From NCBI RefSeq assembly GCF_022807995.1, contig NZ_CP094351.1, positions 1,023,001 through 1,087,000 of the forward strand: a stretch of DNA of 64,000 nt, written 5' to 3'. Numbering within the stretch: the first letter of the stretch is position 1; each line of letters begins with the position of its first letter. A program made the position numbers and the translations under genes. Shown here one piece after another: positions 26,522 to 35,153 of this stretch. This DNA is from Pseudomonas orientalis (lineage in GTDB: Bacteria; Pseudomonadota; Gammaproteobacteria; Pseudomonadales; Pseudomonadaceae). Below the pieces are notes generated by a model, which was given only the letters and a program-made list of their open reading frames with translations, was not told the DNA's origin and did not search any database.

Positions 26522-27844
26522 TCAGAACACGTTGATCGGGTAGTCCACGATCACCCGGTACTCATCCACATCCCGATCCACCGCCGAATATCCGTCGCCA
26601 CCCCGGTTCGTCGCCCATTGCAGGCGCACCGCCAGGTCCTTGGCCTTGCCGCCTTGCACCACGTACTTCACGTCGATGTCCCGCTCCCAGTGCCTGGCAT
26701 TCTTGCCATCGGCGCTGTACCAGCTGGCGTAGCCGCGGCTGTTGGGGTCGACGCGGGTGAGGTCGGTCTTGCCGCTGATATAGGACACGGCGGACGTCAG
26801 GCCCGGCAGGCCCAGACCGGCGAAATCATAGGCGTACTTGAACTTCCACGAACGCTCGTTGGGGCCGTTGAAGTCCGAGTATTGCTGGGAGTTGTCCAGG
26901 TACACGCTGTCGCCCTGGGTGATGTAGTCGAACGGCGTGTTGCCGTTGACCCGCTGATACGCGGCGGTGACGCTGTGGTTGCCCACGCCCAGAGTGACAT
27001 GCAGGCTATAGGTGTTGTTGTCGATGTCGCCCAGCAGGGCCTGGCCGGTATCCTGGGTGTGGTAGTAGTGCAGGCCTGGGGTCAGGCTGACCAGGTCGTT
27101 CAGTGCGTAGGTGTATTCGAGGTCGTAGTAGTACTGGTGCCACACGTCCTTGAGCTCGGCGGCGTACAGGTTGCTGGTCAGTCCGGGTAGGCCGCTGAAC
27201 GAGACACCGGCCCAGTTCAGGTGCTGGCTGTCTGCGTTGGCCGGCAACGCGCCGTAGCTGGTGCCGATGCGCCGGTGGCCGCTCTGGTTGTAGAGCTTGG
27301 TAAAGCTGGCCTGGCCGCCCTCGAACATCCAGCCGTCGAGGCTGTGGTTGCTCAGGCTTACGCCGCGAAAGGTCTGGGGCAGCATGCGGGTCATGCCGCC
27401 GGCGATCACCGGGTTGTTGAGGAACAGGTCGCCGGCCTTCAACTCCGTATCGAACGCACGCATTTTCAAGGTGCCGCCGGCGGTGGAGAACGAGCCGGGT
27501 GCCTTGCCGTTACCGCTGCCGTAGGGAAGGATGCTGGAGCCGTCCGTGCCGCCACCGCCGTCGAGCTTAAGGCCGAGCATGGCGTTGAGGTCCAGGCCAA
27601 AACCGACGGTGCCCTGGGTGTAGCCGGACTCGAAGGTGCCGATAAAGCCCTGGCCCCACTCCTTGCTGTCATCGGTGTGAAGGTCGCGGCGGTCGCGGTT
27701 CATGTAGTAGTTGCGGGTGTTGAGCGTGAGGTGCGAACCCTCGACGAAACCTTCGGCGGGGGCAGGGTCTGCCGCGTGGGCAAGGGAGGTGATCGTTGCT
27801 GCGATTGCGAGGAATAACGGGGTGAACGTCAGCGAGTTCTTCAC
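26522..27844 (-). CDS. OprD-family outer membrane porin
   Basis: The 440-residue product is read from a GTG start at 27844 ([15 protein letters not shown]...), which has GGAG 8 bases upstream; the longer frame to 27910 adds an unlikely pre-signal segment. The signal peptide is cleaved after SLAHA (about residue 22). The mature start [27 protein letters not shown] is the OprD/OccD-OccK hallmark, and the chain ends in aromatic F after alternating beta strands ([10 protein letters not shown]). Such porins take up basic amino acids, aromatic acids or similar small solutes; the substrate cannot be read here. The gene is flanked on both sides by REPINs. Confidence 0.92.
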   Translation of the reverse strand: MKNSLTFTPLFLAIAATITSLAHAADPAPAEGFVEGSHLTLNTRNYYMNRDRRDLHTDDSKEWGQGFIGTFESGYTQGTVGFGLDLNAMLGLKLDGGGGTDGSSILPYGSGNGKAPGSFSTAGGTLKMRAFDTELKAGDLFLNNPVIAGGMTRMLPQTFRGVSLSNHSLDGWMFEGGQASFTKLYNQSGHRRIGTSYGALPANADSQHLNWAGVSFSGLPGLTSNLYAAELKDVWHQYYYDLEYTYALNDLVSLTPGLHYYHTQDTGQALLGDIDNNTYSLHVTLGVGNHSVTAAYQRVNGNTPFDYITQGDSVYLDNSQQYSDFNGPNERSWKFKYAYDFAGLGLPGLTSAVSYISGKTDLTRVDPNSRGYASWYSADGKNARHWERDIDVKYVVQGGKAKDLAVRLQWATNRGGDGYSAVDRDVDEYRVIVDYPINVF

Positions 27845-27913
27845 CGGTGGAGCTCCTTTGATCAAGCATGAACGGCCAGTGTCGTGGGGGTGTGCCCGGC
27901 CTTTTTTCACGGC

Positions 27914-27942
27914 AAAAAAAAGCCGCTGAAGTCAGCGGCTTT
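27914..27942 (-). terminator. Minus-strand terminator between the kinase operon and oprD
   Basis: On the minus strand an 11-bp inverted repeat (AAAGCCGCTGA and its complement, at 27919-27942) is followed by eight T (27914-27921 as A on the plus strand). It lies 70 bases upstream of the oprD start, so it would stop read-through from the RND/two-component operon and could also act as an oprD leader attenuator. Confidence 0.8.
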
Positions 27943-28128
27943 AAGACAGATTCCCAGTGTAGAGCCCTGGAAATAAGTCGAGGGAAATTCGGGTGAGGGT
28001 CAGCTGCCTTTGCCGTCGCGCTCATCGATGCGTCAAAGTAACGCAGGTGAGCGCTGCGATATAGAGTGTAACAAGATAATGACTGTTGCCCAAATCGCAA
28101 CAGTTGCCAGGAGATATGCACATAATCT

Positions 28129-28223
28129 AACTGTGGGAGGGGGCTTGCCCCCGATGGCAGTGGATCAGCCGACTCATCTGTAGCTGGCACACCGCAATCG
28201 GGGGCAAGCCCCCTCCCACAGTT
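28129..28223. repeat. REPIN, GTGGGAGGGGGCTTGCCCCCGAT type
   Basis: The inverted arms AACTGTGGGAGGGGGCTTGC... and ...AAGCCCCCTCCCACAGTT are separated by about 40 bases. It is the same class as the REPIN at 26416, so oprD sits between two nearly identical palindromes. It is 20 bases past the sensor kinase stop codon, a typical 3'-end position. Confidence 0.92.
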
Positions 28224-28243
28224 GACTGAGGTGTTCTCAAGAT

Positions 28244-29608
28244 TTAGACGGGCAGGGTAATGCCGAAGGTATTGCCGCCGCCCTCGCTGCGCACAAACAC
28301 ATCCCCACCATGCATCAGCGCAATCGCCTTGACGATGGCCAGCCCCAGCCCGTGATTCGCGCCGCTGTTACTGCGTGACGCGTCCACTCGATAAAAACGT
28401 TCGAACAGGCGCGGCAGGTGTTCGTCGGCAATCGCCTCGCCGGGATTGGTTACGCCGATCATCACCTGTTGCCCCTGCACCTTAATGTGCACATCGATGA
28501 CCTGGCCGGGCGCGGTGTGTTGCACGGCGTTGCTCAGCAGATTGATCAGTGCACGCCGCAGGTGGGCCTTTTCGATCTGCACCCGTGCATCGCCGTGTAC
28601 GCGCACTTCGACCCGGGCGTCTTCCAGAATGAAGTCCAGATAATCGAGGGTGGTGGCGACTTCATCGGCCAAGGCGCTTTCGATCAGCTTGGTGGCCTTG
28701 CTGCCCTGGTCGGCGCTGGCGAGAAACAGCATGTCGTTGATGATCGAGCGCAGCCGTTCCAGTTCTTCCAGGTTCGATTGCAGCACCTCGAAATAATGCT
28801 CGGCCGAACGACCGCGGGTCAGTGCCACCTGGGTCTGGCCGATCAGGTTGGTCAGCGGCGAGCGCAGTTCATGGGCCACGTCGGCGTTGAAGGATTCCAG
28901 GCGAGAATAAGCCTGCTCGACACGATCAAGGGTGGCATTGAACGAGTTGACGAACTGGCTCAGTTCCGGCGGCAGCGGTGACAGTTGCAGGCGCCCGGAG
29001 AGCTTGGGCGGCGCGAGTTTTTGCGCTTCGGCCGAGAGCTTTTCCAGGGGCTTGAGACCGATGCGCGACACCCAGAAACCCAGCAACGAGGCCATGACCA
29101 CGCCGACCAGCGCCAGGCTCACCAGCGCCACCAGCAGATGGTGCTGGGTGGCGCGGAAGTTCTCGGTGTCGATGGCGATCATGAAACGCAGCGGCGGGCG
29201 TTGCTCCTTGGCGGCAAACTGGCTGACCAGCACCTTGAACGGGTAATCGTGGCCGGGCAGGCGCAGGTCGCGTTTACTGGTCGGGCCTTGGGCAAACGCA
29301 CGAATCTGCGCATCGGGCTCGCCGTATTCGTAATTCGGGTCGCTGCTGACCACCCAGAAGCGAATGCGCTTGTCTTCTTCGCCCAGCAACTTGAGCTTGG
29401 CCTTTATCTTGACCCAATGCTCCGGCGTACCGAAGCGGTTCACCGAGGATTCGAGCACGCTGTAGCGCGCGTCCAGCTCCGCCCCCGGCAACAACCCCAG
29501 GCCGCGATCCACTTGCTGGTAGAGCGCGCCGCCGATCAGCACGAAGATCAGCAGCGCCACCAGGGTGAACATGCCGCTCAGGCGCAGAGCGATGGAATTA
29601 GCCGGCAC
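28244..29608 (-). CDS. Two-component sensor histidine kinase (heavy-metal sensor/CusS-like)
   Basis: The product is 454 residues from GTG at 29608 (MPANSIALRLSGMFTLVALL), which overlaps the regulator stop by 11 bases; the longer frame to 29686 lies inside the regulator gene. It has a membrane helix near 9-32, a periplasmic sensor, a second helix near 155-180, a HAMP linker, H-box FNADVAHELRSPLTNL, N-box LLSNAVQHTAPG and G-box NHGLGLAIVKAI. The layout is that of CopS/CusS/IrlS kinases, often tied to metals or efflux. It follows its regulator and the RND pump genes on the same strand, so control of that pump is likely. Confidence 0.9.
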   Translation of the reverse strand: MPANSIALRLSGMFTLVALLIFVLIGGALYQQVDRGLGLLPGAELDARYSVLESSVNRFGTPEHWVKIKAKLKLLGEEDKRIRFWVVSSDPNYEYGEPDAQIRAFAQGPTSKRDLRLPGHDYPFKVLVSQFAAKEQRPPLRFMIAIDTENFRATQHHLLVALVSLALVGVVMASLLGFWVSRIGLKPLEKLSAEAQKLAPPKLSGRLQLSPLPPELSQFVNSFNATLDRVEQAYSRLESFNADVAHELRSPLTNLIGQTQVALTRGRSAEHYFEVLQSNLEELERLRSIINDMLFLASADQGSKATKLIESALADEVATTLDYLDFILEDARVEVRVHGDARVQIEKAHLRRALINLLSNAVQHTAPGQVIDVHIKVQGQQVMIGVTNPGEAIADEHLPRLFERFYRVDASRSNSGANHGLGLAIVKAIALMHGGDVFVRSEGGGNTFGITLPV

Positions 29609-30275
29609 TGCGATTCTCCAGCACGTAGCCCATGCCGCGAATGGTGTGCAGCAGCTTGTGCTCGAAAGGTCCGTCGAGTTTGGCACGCAGGCGCTTGATC
29701 GCCACTTCGACCACGTTGGCGTCGCTGTCGAAATTGATGTCCCAGACCATCTCGGCGATGGCCGTCTTGGACAGGATTTCGCCCTGGCGCCGCGCCAGTA
29801 CGCTGAGCAACGAAAACTCCTTGGCGGTCAGGTCCAGGCGCACGCCGTTGCGGCTGGCCTTGCGGCTGATCAGGTCGATCCACAGGTCGGCCACCGTCAC
29901 CTGCACCGGTTCATGGCCGCCGCTGCGCCGGGTCAATGCTTGCAGGCGCGCCACCAGTTCCAGGAAGGAAAACGGCTTGCCCAGGTAGTCGTCGGCGCCT
30001 TCGCGCAGGCCACGGATACGGTCTTCCACGCGCTCGCGGGCGGTGAGCATGATCACCGGGGTCTGTTTGCGCGCGCGCAAGGCGCGCAACACGCCAAAAC
30101 CGTCGAGTGCCGGCAGCATCACGTCGAGCACGATCACCGCGTAATCGTTCTCCAACGCCAGGTGCAAGCCCTCGACGCCTTCGCGCGCCACGTCGACGGT
30201 GTAGCCTTGCTCCGTCAGGCCGCGGTGCAGATAGTCTGCGGTTTTTTCTTCATCTTCGATAATCAGGACGCGCAT
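29598..30275 (-). CDS. OmpR-family response regulator
   Basis: The product is 225 residues from ATG 30275 (MRVLIIEDEEK); the longer frame to 30362 runs into the RND gene. The receiver domain has Asp51 (VIVLDVMLP) as phosphorylation site, the DE pair near 8-9 and Lys in DDYLGKPF. The C-terminal winged helix has FSLLSVLARRQGEILSK and VEVAIKRLRAKLD. It resembles IrlR/CopR/CzcR regulators. It is 31 bases after the RND pump gene and overlaps the kinase start, so pump, regulator and sensor probably form one transcript. Confidence 0.93.
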   Translation of the reverse strand: MRVLIIEDEEKTADYLHRGLTEQGYTVDVAREGVEGLHLALENDYAVIVLDVMLPALDGFGVLRALRARKQTPVIMLTARERVEDRIRGLREGADDYLGKPFSFLELVARLQALTRRSGGHEPVQVTVADLWIDLISRKASRNGVRLDLTAKEFSLLSVLARRQGEILSKTAIAEMVWDINFDSDANVVEVAIKRLRAKLDGPFEHKLLHTIRGMGYVLENRSAG

Positions 30276-30306
30276 CAGCCTTTTGTTCCAGGGCGGGGCC
30301 TTGGCC

Positions 30307-33300
30307 TCAGTGTGTGGTCGCCAGCGCGAGCGCCGGTTTGGGCCTGTGGAAAAAACGTTCAAGGTACAAGTATATGACCGGCGTGGTGAACAGCGTCAGC
30401 GCCTGGCTCACCAGCAAGCCACCGACCACCGCGATGCCCAGCGGTTGGCGCAGCTCCGCGCCGGGGCCGGAACCGAGCATCAACGGCACCGCGCCAAGCA
30501 AGGCGGCGAGGGTGGTCATGATAATGGGCCGGAACCGCGTGACACAGGCTTCATAGATCGCATCCTCAGGTGGCAGGCCGCGCACGCGCTGGGCCTCCAG
30601 GGCGAAGTCGATCATCAGGATGCCGTTTTTCTTGACGATGCCGATCAGCAGCACCAGGCCGATCAAGGCCATGATCGAAAAATCCTGGCCCAGCAGCCAC
30701 AGCATGATCAACGCGCCCAGGCCCGCCGAGGGCAGGGTGGAAATGATCGTCAGCGGGTGCACGAAACTTTCGTACAGCACGCCCAGGATAATGTAGACCG
30801 CCACCAGTGCCGCGAGGATCAACCACGGCTGGCTGGCCAGTGAACTCTGGAACGCCTGGGCCGCGCCCTGGAAATTACCGATGATCGCAGCGGGCATGCC
30901 AATGTCGTTCTTGGCCTGGTTGAGCATGATCACTGCATCGCCCAGGGCCACGCCGGGCGCCAGGTTGAACGACAGGTTGGCGGCAGGGAACATGCCGTCA
31001 TGGCTGATGGACAGCGGTCCCACCGTAGGCGGGTCGACCCTGGCCAGCGCCGACAGCGGCACCATTTCGTTGGTCAGCGGCGAGCGCAGGTAAAAGTAGT
31101 TCAGGCTCTCGGCCTTGCCGCGCTGCTGGCGGTCCAGCTCCAGCACCACCTGGTACTGGTTGATTTCGGTCTGGTACTCGTTGATCTGGCGCTGGCCGAA
31201 GGCGTCATACAGCGCCTGGTCGACATCGGTGGCGGTGAGTCCGAAACGCGCGGCGGCCTGGCGGTCGATAGTGATGTGGGTGATGCTGCCGCCCAGTTGC
31301 AGGTCGTTGGACAGGTCACGAAACGCCGGGTTGGTACGCAGTTTTTCGGTGAGGCGCTGGGTCCAGGTGTTCAGTGTCGGGCCGTCATTGCTCTTGAGCA
31401 CGTATTGGTACTGGGCGCGGCTGGGACCGGAGCTCAGGTTGATGTCCTGGCCGGCGCGCAGGTACAGGACGATGCCCGGCACCTTCGCCAACTGCGGGCG
31501 GATGCGGTCGATGAACTGGCTGGCGGACACGTCACGCTCGGCGCGGTCTTTCAAGGCAATCCAGAAGCGGCCGTTGGCGATGGTCTGGTTGCTGCCGGTG
31601 ACCCCCACCGAGTGGGAGAACGCCTGCACCGCCGGGTCGGCCTTGACGATGTCAGCCAGGGCCTTGTGCTTGGCGACCATGTCCGGGTACGACACATCGG
31701 CCGCGGCCTCGCTGGTGCCGAGCACAAAACCGGTGTCCTGCACCGGGAAGAATCCCTTGGGGATAAACACGTAGCCGACCACGGCCAGGGCCAGGGTCAC
31801 TATAAAGATCAGCGCCATGCTGCGTTGGTGGGCCAGGGCGCGGCGCAGGTTGCGCGCATAACCGGCCAGCAGGCGCTCGCTGAACGTGGGTGTGGCATGG
31901 GCATGATGGGTCGGCGCCCGCATGAACAGTGCTGCGAGGGTGGGCGCCAGGGTCAGCGAGACCACCACCGAAATCAGGATGGTCGAGGTGGCCGTCAGCG
32001 CAAACTCCTTGAACAGCCGACCGACCACGCCGCCCATGAACAGCAGCGGAATGAAGGCCGCCACCAGCGAGAAGCTGATGGACACCACGGTAAAGCCGAT
32101 TTCGCCCGAGCCTTTGATCGCGGCCTCGCGCTTGCCCAGCCCGGCCTCCAGATGCCGATGGATGTTCTCCACCACCACAATCGCATCGTCCACCACAAAG
32201 CCCACGGCAATCACGATGGCGACCAGCGTCAGGTTGTTCAAGCTGAAGCCCATCACGTACATCAGCGCGAAACTGGCCACCAGCGAAACACCGAGCACCG
32301 CCGACACGATCAACGTCGCCGACAGTTGGCGCAGGAACAAGGCCATCACCGCCACCACCAGCAGGATGGCGATCAGCAGGGTCATTTCCACTTCATGCAG
32401 GGAGGCGCGGATGGTCTTGGTGCGGTCGGTCAATACGCTGACCTGCACCGAGGCCGGCAGCATCGCTTCCAGGCGTGGCAGTGCCTGCTGGATGCGGTCG
32501 ACCGTGTCGACGATATTCGCGCCCGGCTGGCGCGAAATCACCAGGTTGACCCCCGGCGTATCGCCGGACCAGGCCTGCACGTAGGCGTTTTCCGAACCGT
32601 TGATGACCCTGGCGATATCACGCAACTGCACCGGTGCGCCATTCTTGTAGGACACAATCAACTGGCCGTATTCGTCAGGGTGAAACAGTTGATCGTTGGT
32701 CGACAGGGTCGACACGCTGTTGGCGCCGTAGATCGCGCCTTTGGCCAGGTTCAGGCTGGACTGCTGGATGGCCAGGCGGATGTCCGCGAGCGTCAGGCCG
32801 ACCGCCGCGAGTTTGTCGGGGGAGGCCTGCACGCGAATCGCCGGGCGTTGCTGGCCGGTGATATTGATCTGGCCGACACCGTCGATCTGACTGATCTGGC
32901 GCGCCAGCAGGGTTTCAACGTAGTCGCTCAGTTCGGTGCTGGGCAGGCTGGCGGAGCTGACGCTGAGGATCAGCACCGGGCTGTCGGCCGGGTTGACCTT
33001 CTTCCAGGTGGGCAGGCTCGGCATATCGCCGGGCAGCTTGCCGGAGGCGGTGTTGATCGCGGCCTGCACTTCCTGGGCGGCGGTGTCGATGCTTTTGTCC
33101 AGGGTGAATTGCAGGGTCAACAGGCTTGAGCCCAGGGCGCTGCTGGAGGTCATCTGGGTCATGCCGGGGATGGCGCTGAATTGCACCTCAAGCGGCGTCG
33201 CCACCGAGGAGGCCATGGTGTCCGGGCTGGCACCGGGTAACTGGGCGGTAACCTGGATCGTCGGAAATTCCGCTTCCGGCAGTGGCGCGACGGCCAGGCG

Positions 33301-33402
33301 CGGGAAGGCAATGATGCCCAGCAGCACCAAGGCGAATGTCAGCAGCAGGGTGGCGACCGGGTGATCGACGCACCAGGCCGAGGGCGAGCGGCTACCGCTC
33401 AT
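30307..33402 (-). CDS. RND efflux transporter (MexN/MdtC-like)
   Basis: The 1031-residue inner membrane pump has about 12 helices and two large periplasmic loops. The proton relay pair is visible in GFVVDDAIVVVENIHRHLEAG (helix 4), and the N-terminus ends a typical first helix before PEAEFPTIQVTAQLPGASP. The HAE1-type sequence is nearer MdtB/MdtC/MuxB than AcrB. The gene overlaps the adaptor gene by four bases. The set adaptor-pump-regulator-sensor resembles, as I recall it, the P. aeruginosa mexM-mexN-PA1437-PA1438 locus. No outer membrane factor is adjacent, so it probably uses a shared one such as OprM. The substrate is unknown. Confidence 0.92.
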   Translation of the reverse strand: MSGSRSPSAWCVDHPVATLLLTFALVLLGIIAFPRLAVAPLPEAEFPTIQVTAQLPGASPDTMASSVATPLEVQFSAIPGMTQMTSSSALGSSLLTLQFTLDKSIDTAAQEVQAAINTASGKLPGDMPSLPTWKKVNPADSPVLILSVSSASLPSTELSDYVETLLARQISQIDGVGQINITGQQRPAIRVQASPDKLAAVGLTLADIRLAIQQSSLNLAKGAIYGANSVSTLSTNDQLFHPDEYGQLIVSYKNGAPVQLRDIARVINGSENAYVQAWSGDTPGVNLVISRQPGANIVDTVDRIQQALPRLEAMLPASVQVSVLTDRTKTIRASLHEVEMTLLIAILLVVAVMALFLRQLSATLIVSAVLGVSLVASFALMYVMGFSLNNLTLVAIVIAVGFVVDDAIVVVENIHRHLEAGLGKREAAIKGSGEIGFTVVSISFSLVAAFIPLLFMGGVVGRLFKEFALTATSTILISVVVSLTLAPTLAALFMRAPTHHAHATPTFSERLLAGYARNLRRALAHQRSMALIFIVTLALAVVGYVFIPKGFFPVQDTGFVLGTSEAAADVSYPDMVAKHKALADIVKADPAVQAFSHSVGVTGSNQTIANGRFWIALKDRAERDVSASQFIDRIRPQLAKVPGIVLYLRAGQDINLSSGPSRAQYQYVLKSNDGPTLNTWTQRLTEKLRTNPAFRDLSNDLQLGGSITHITIDRQAAARFGLTATDVDQALYDAFGQRQINEYQTEINQYQVVLELDRQQRGKAESLNYFYLRSPLTNEMVPLSALARVDPPTVGPLSISHDGMFPAANLSFNLAPGVALGDAVIMLNQAKNDIGMPAAIIGNFQGAAQAFQSSLASQPWLILAALVAVYIILGVLYESFVHPLTIISTLPSAGLGALIMLWLLGQDFSIMALIGLVLLIGIVKKNGILMIDFALEAQRVRGLPPEDAIYEACVTRFRPIIMTTLAALLGAVPLMLGSGPGAELRQPLGIAVVGGLLVSQALTLFTTPVIYLYLERFFHRPKPALALATTH

Positions 33403-34559
33403 GGCTGCACCCTGGCATCGGCGGTCTGGATAACTTGCGGCGGCTCCTTGAGCACTTCCACCCGGGCGCCGGCCTTGAGCCGCGACTGGCCGTCGCTGAC
33501 CAGCACATCCCCGGCCTGCACGCCCTTGATGATATTCACCTCGCTGTTCTGGTAGCTGACCTGCACCGGCACCACTTCGACGTGGTCACCGTTGAGCCGG
33601 TAGACGAAATGCGAATCCAGGCCACGCTGCACCACGGTCGGCGGCACCACCAGGGCGTCCCTGTCGACGGCGGTCTGGATCTTGACGGTCACCAGTTGCC
33701 CCGGCCACAGCTTCTGCGCGCTGTTCGGGAACTCGGCCTTGGCGCGTAGGGTGCCGGTGCTGGAACTGATCTGGTTGTCGATCACGCTCAAGTGCCCTTC
33801 GCCAAGCAAGTCGCCGGTCTGGCCGTCGGTGTCGGCGCCCAGGTAGGCATTCACGCTGGCTTTCTCGGGCGCGGCGATCAGGCCTTGCAGGCTCGGCAAC
33901 ATCTGCTGCGGCAGGGAAAACTCGACCGCAATCGGGTCGATCTGGGTGACCGAGAACAACCCCTGGGTGTCGCTCATGCGCAGGAAGTTACCTTCATCCA
34001 CCGTGCGAATGCCTACGCGGCCACTGACAGGAGAACGAATCTGGGTGAAGGAAAGTTGTACTTGAGCCGCATCGATCGCCGCCTGGTTGCCCTGCGTGGT
34101 GGCCTTGAGCTGGTTCACCAGTGCTTGTTGCTGGTCATATGTCTGCTTCGACACGCCGTCGTCGATACTCAATGTCTTGTAGCGCTTGAGGTTGACCAGC
34201 GCCACTTGCAGCTGCGCCTGGCTTTCCCCCAATTGTGCCCTGGCCTGGTCGAGGCTGGCGCGGATCGAACGGTCATCGATGGTTGCCAGCAAGTCGCCGG
34301 CCTTCACCCGCTGGCCTTCCTTGACCAGCAACCGAGTGAGGATGCCGTCGATCTGCGGGCGGATCACCACGCTGTGCAGCGACAACACCGAGCCGATGCC
34401 GCTGACGAACCGGGGTACATCCTGTTGCGCCACGCTCACCACGCGTACTGGAATCGCACTGGGGGCCGCCAGCCTGGCCTTGGTGGGTCGCGTCAGCGTC
34501 CAGGCTGTCACTGCCAGAACCAGAAGGGCGCCCACCAGCAGGGCCATGTTTCGTTTCAT
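33399..34559 (-). CDS. RND periplasmic adaptor subunit (MexM-like)
   Basis: The 386-residue product from ATG 34559 (MKRNMALLVGALLVLAVTAW) has an N-terminal anchor helix, a lipoyl-type half (VVIRPQIDGILTRLLVKEGQRVKAGDLLATID), a coiled-coil hairpin (about 95-165), the second lipoyl half (FTQIRSPVSGRVGIRTVDEGNFL) and the beta-barrel/MP domains. An ATG two codons earlier is equally possible; neither has a clear ribosome site. It links the RND pump to an outer membrane channel. It is the first gene of the predicted efflux/two-component operon. Confidence 0.9.
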   Translation of the reverse strand: MKRNMALLVGALLVLAVTAWTLTRPTKARLAAPSAIPVRVVSVAQQDVPRFVSGIGSVLSLHSVVIRPQIDGILTRLLVKEGQRVKAGDLLATIDDRSIRASLDQARAQLGESQAQLQVALVNLKRYKTLSIDDGVSKQTYDQQQALVNQLKATTQGNQAAIDAAQVQLSFTQIRSPVSGRVGIRTVDEGNFLRMSDTQGLFSVTQIDPIAVEFSLPQQMLPSLQGLIAAPEKASVNAYLGADTDGQTGDLLGEGHLSVIDNQISSSTGTLRAKAEFPNSAQKLWPGQLVTVKIQTAVDRDALVVPPTVVQRGLDSHFVYRLNGDHVEVVPVQVSYQNSEVNIIKGVQAGDVLVSDGQSRLKAGARVEVLKEPPQVIQTADARVQP

Positions 34560-34732
34560 GTGCATAGGATGAACGCCGCGGGCGCAGTTGCAAGTTTCAA
34601 GCAAGCTGCAAGTTTGTGTGAGTGCCTTATAACTCGCTAAGCCGGTCAGCAAGGTGACTGCAAACTGACAGCAGCGACAGCTGAGCTTTTTAACTTGCGG
34701 CTTGAAGCTTACCGCTGAAAGCTCCGGCCCCG

Positions 34733-34738
34733 TATACT
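34733..34738 (+). promoter_or_regulatory. Possible -10 box upstream of the 71-residue protein gene
   Basis: TATACT at 34733-34738 is a near-consensus -10 sequence 36 bases before the ATG at 34774. The -35 region (around 34709-34714, TTACCG) is weak. It lies in the divergent gap between the efflux adaptor and the small gene. Confidence 0.45.
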
Positions 34739-34773
34739 CTCGCCTTTACACACATTGCTGCGCCGGAGCCCTT

Positions 34774-34989
34774 ATGACTTCCCCGATCCAACCCCCCGTT
34801 GAAGCGGTCGACGCCGACGGCGTTGAAAAAGCCGAAATCCCGGCGTTCAAGTTTCCTTTCAAACCGGGAGAACTGGCCGGGGCCAAGCAGGCCGGCCAGC
34901 CTTGGTACAAAGGTGGCGCCAGGAACGGCCATACCAAGACACCCGGCATGGCGCCGCCGGGTACACGCCGTTCAATGGGTAAACGTTGA
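34774..34989 (+). CDS. Small basic/proline-rich protein of unknown function, 71 residues
   Basis: Read from ATG 34774 (MTSPIQPPVEAVDADGVEKA), which has a CGGAG site nearby; the reading frame extends upstream but without a ribosome site. There is no signal peptide or membrane helix. The first third is acidic; the middle is FKFPFKPGELAGAKQAGQ; the last third (WYKGGARNGHTKTPGMAPPG) is Gly/Lys/Arg/His rich and ends RRSMGKR, a pattern seen in small nucleic-acid or ribosome-associated proteins. I do not recognise a family, though its codon use fits the neighbours and a promoter-like box lies just upstream, so it is probably real. Confidence 0.65.
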   Translation: MTSPIQPPVEAVDADGVEKAEIPAFKFPFKPGELAGAKQAGQPWYKGGARNGHTKTPGMAPPGTRRSMGKR

Positions 34990-35153
34990 GAGTAATGCCT
35001 GTAAGTGCGTATAGGCATTTGCCTACAACTCGCGTCGATATTTCTGCTTGTAGGTCCGCGACCGTTTCTTGAAAGCTTGCCCGGCATCGCCGTGCCCTGA
35101 TCAGCTGTATCGGGACCTGGCGCTGCCGCTCTCTCTGGAAAAGGACGTTTCCC

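Larger units (their letters stand above)
27845..28243. other. Non-coding region between the sensor kinase and oprD
   Basis: These 399 bases hold a minus-strand terminator (27914-27942), a REPIN (28129-28223) and otherwise no gene: the open frame at 27669-28190 runs through the REPIN and into oprD in another frame. The promoter of oprD should lie between the terminator and about 27850 or further upstream; no clear -35/-10 pair was found. Confidence 0.65.

Noticed and set aside
27669..28190. Minus-strand frame of 173 codons between the kinase and oprD
   Set aside because: Runs through a REPIN and a terminator and overlaps the oprD signal region in another frame.
31000..33129. Plus-strand open frame of 709 codons opposite the RND pump gene
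   Set aside because: Low-complexity His/Gln/Arg-rich translation typical of antisense shadows; the RND gene is unambiguous.
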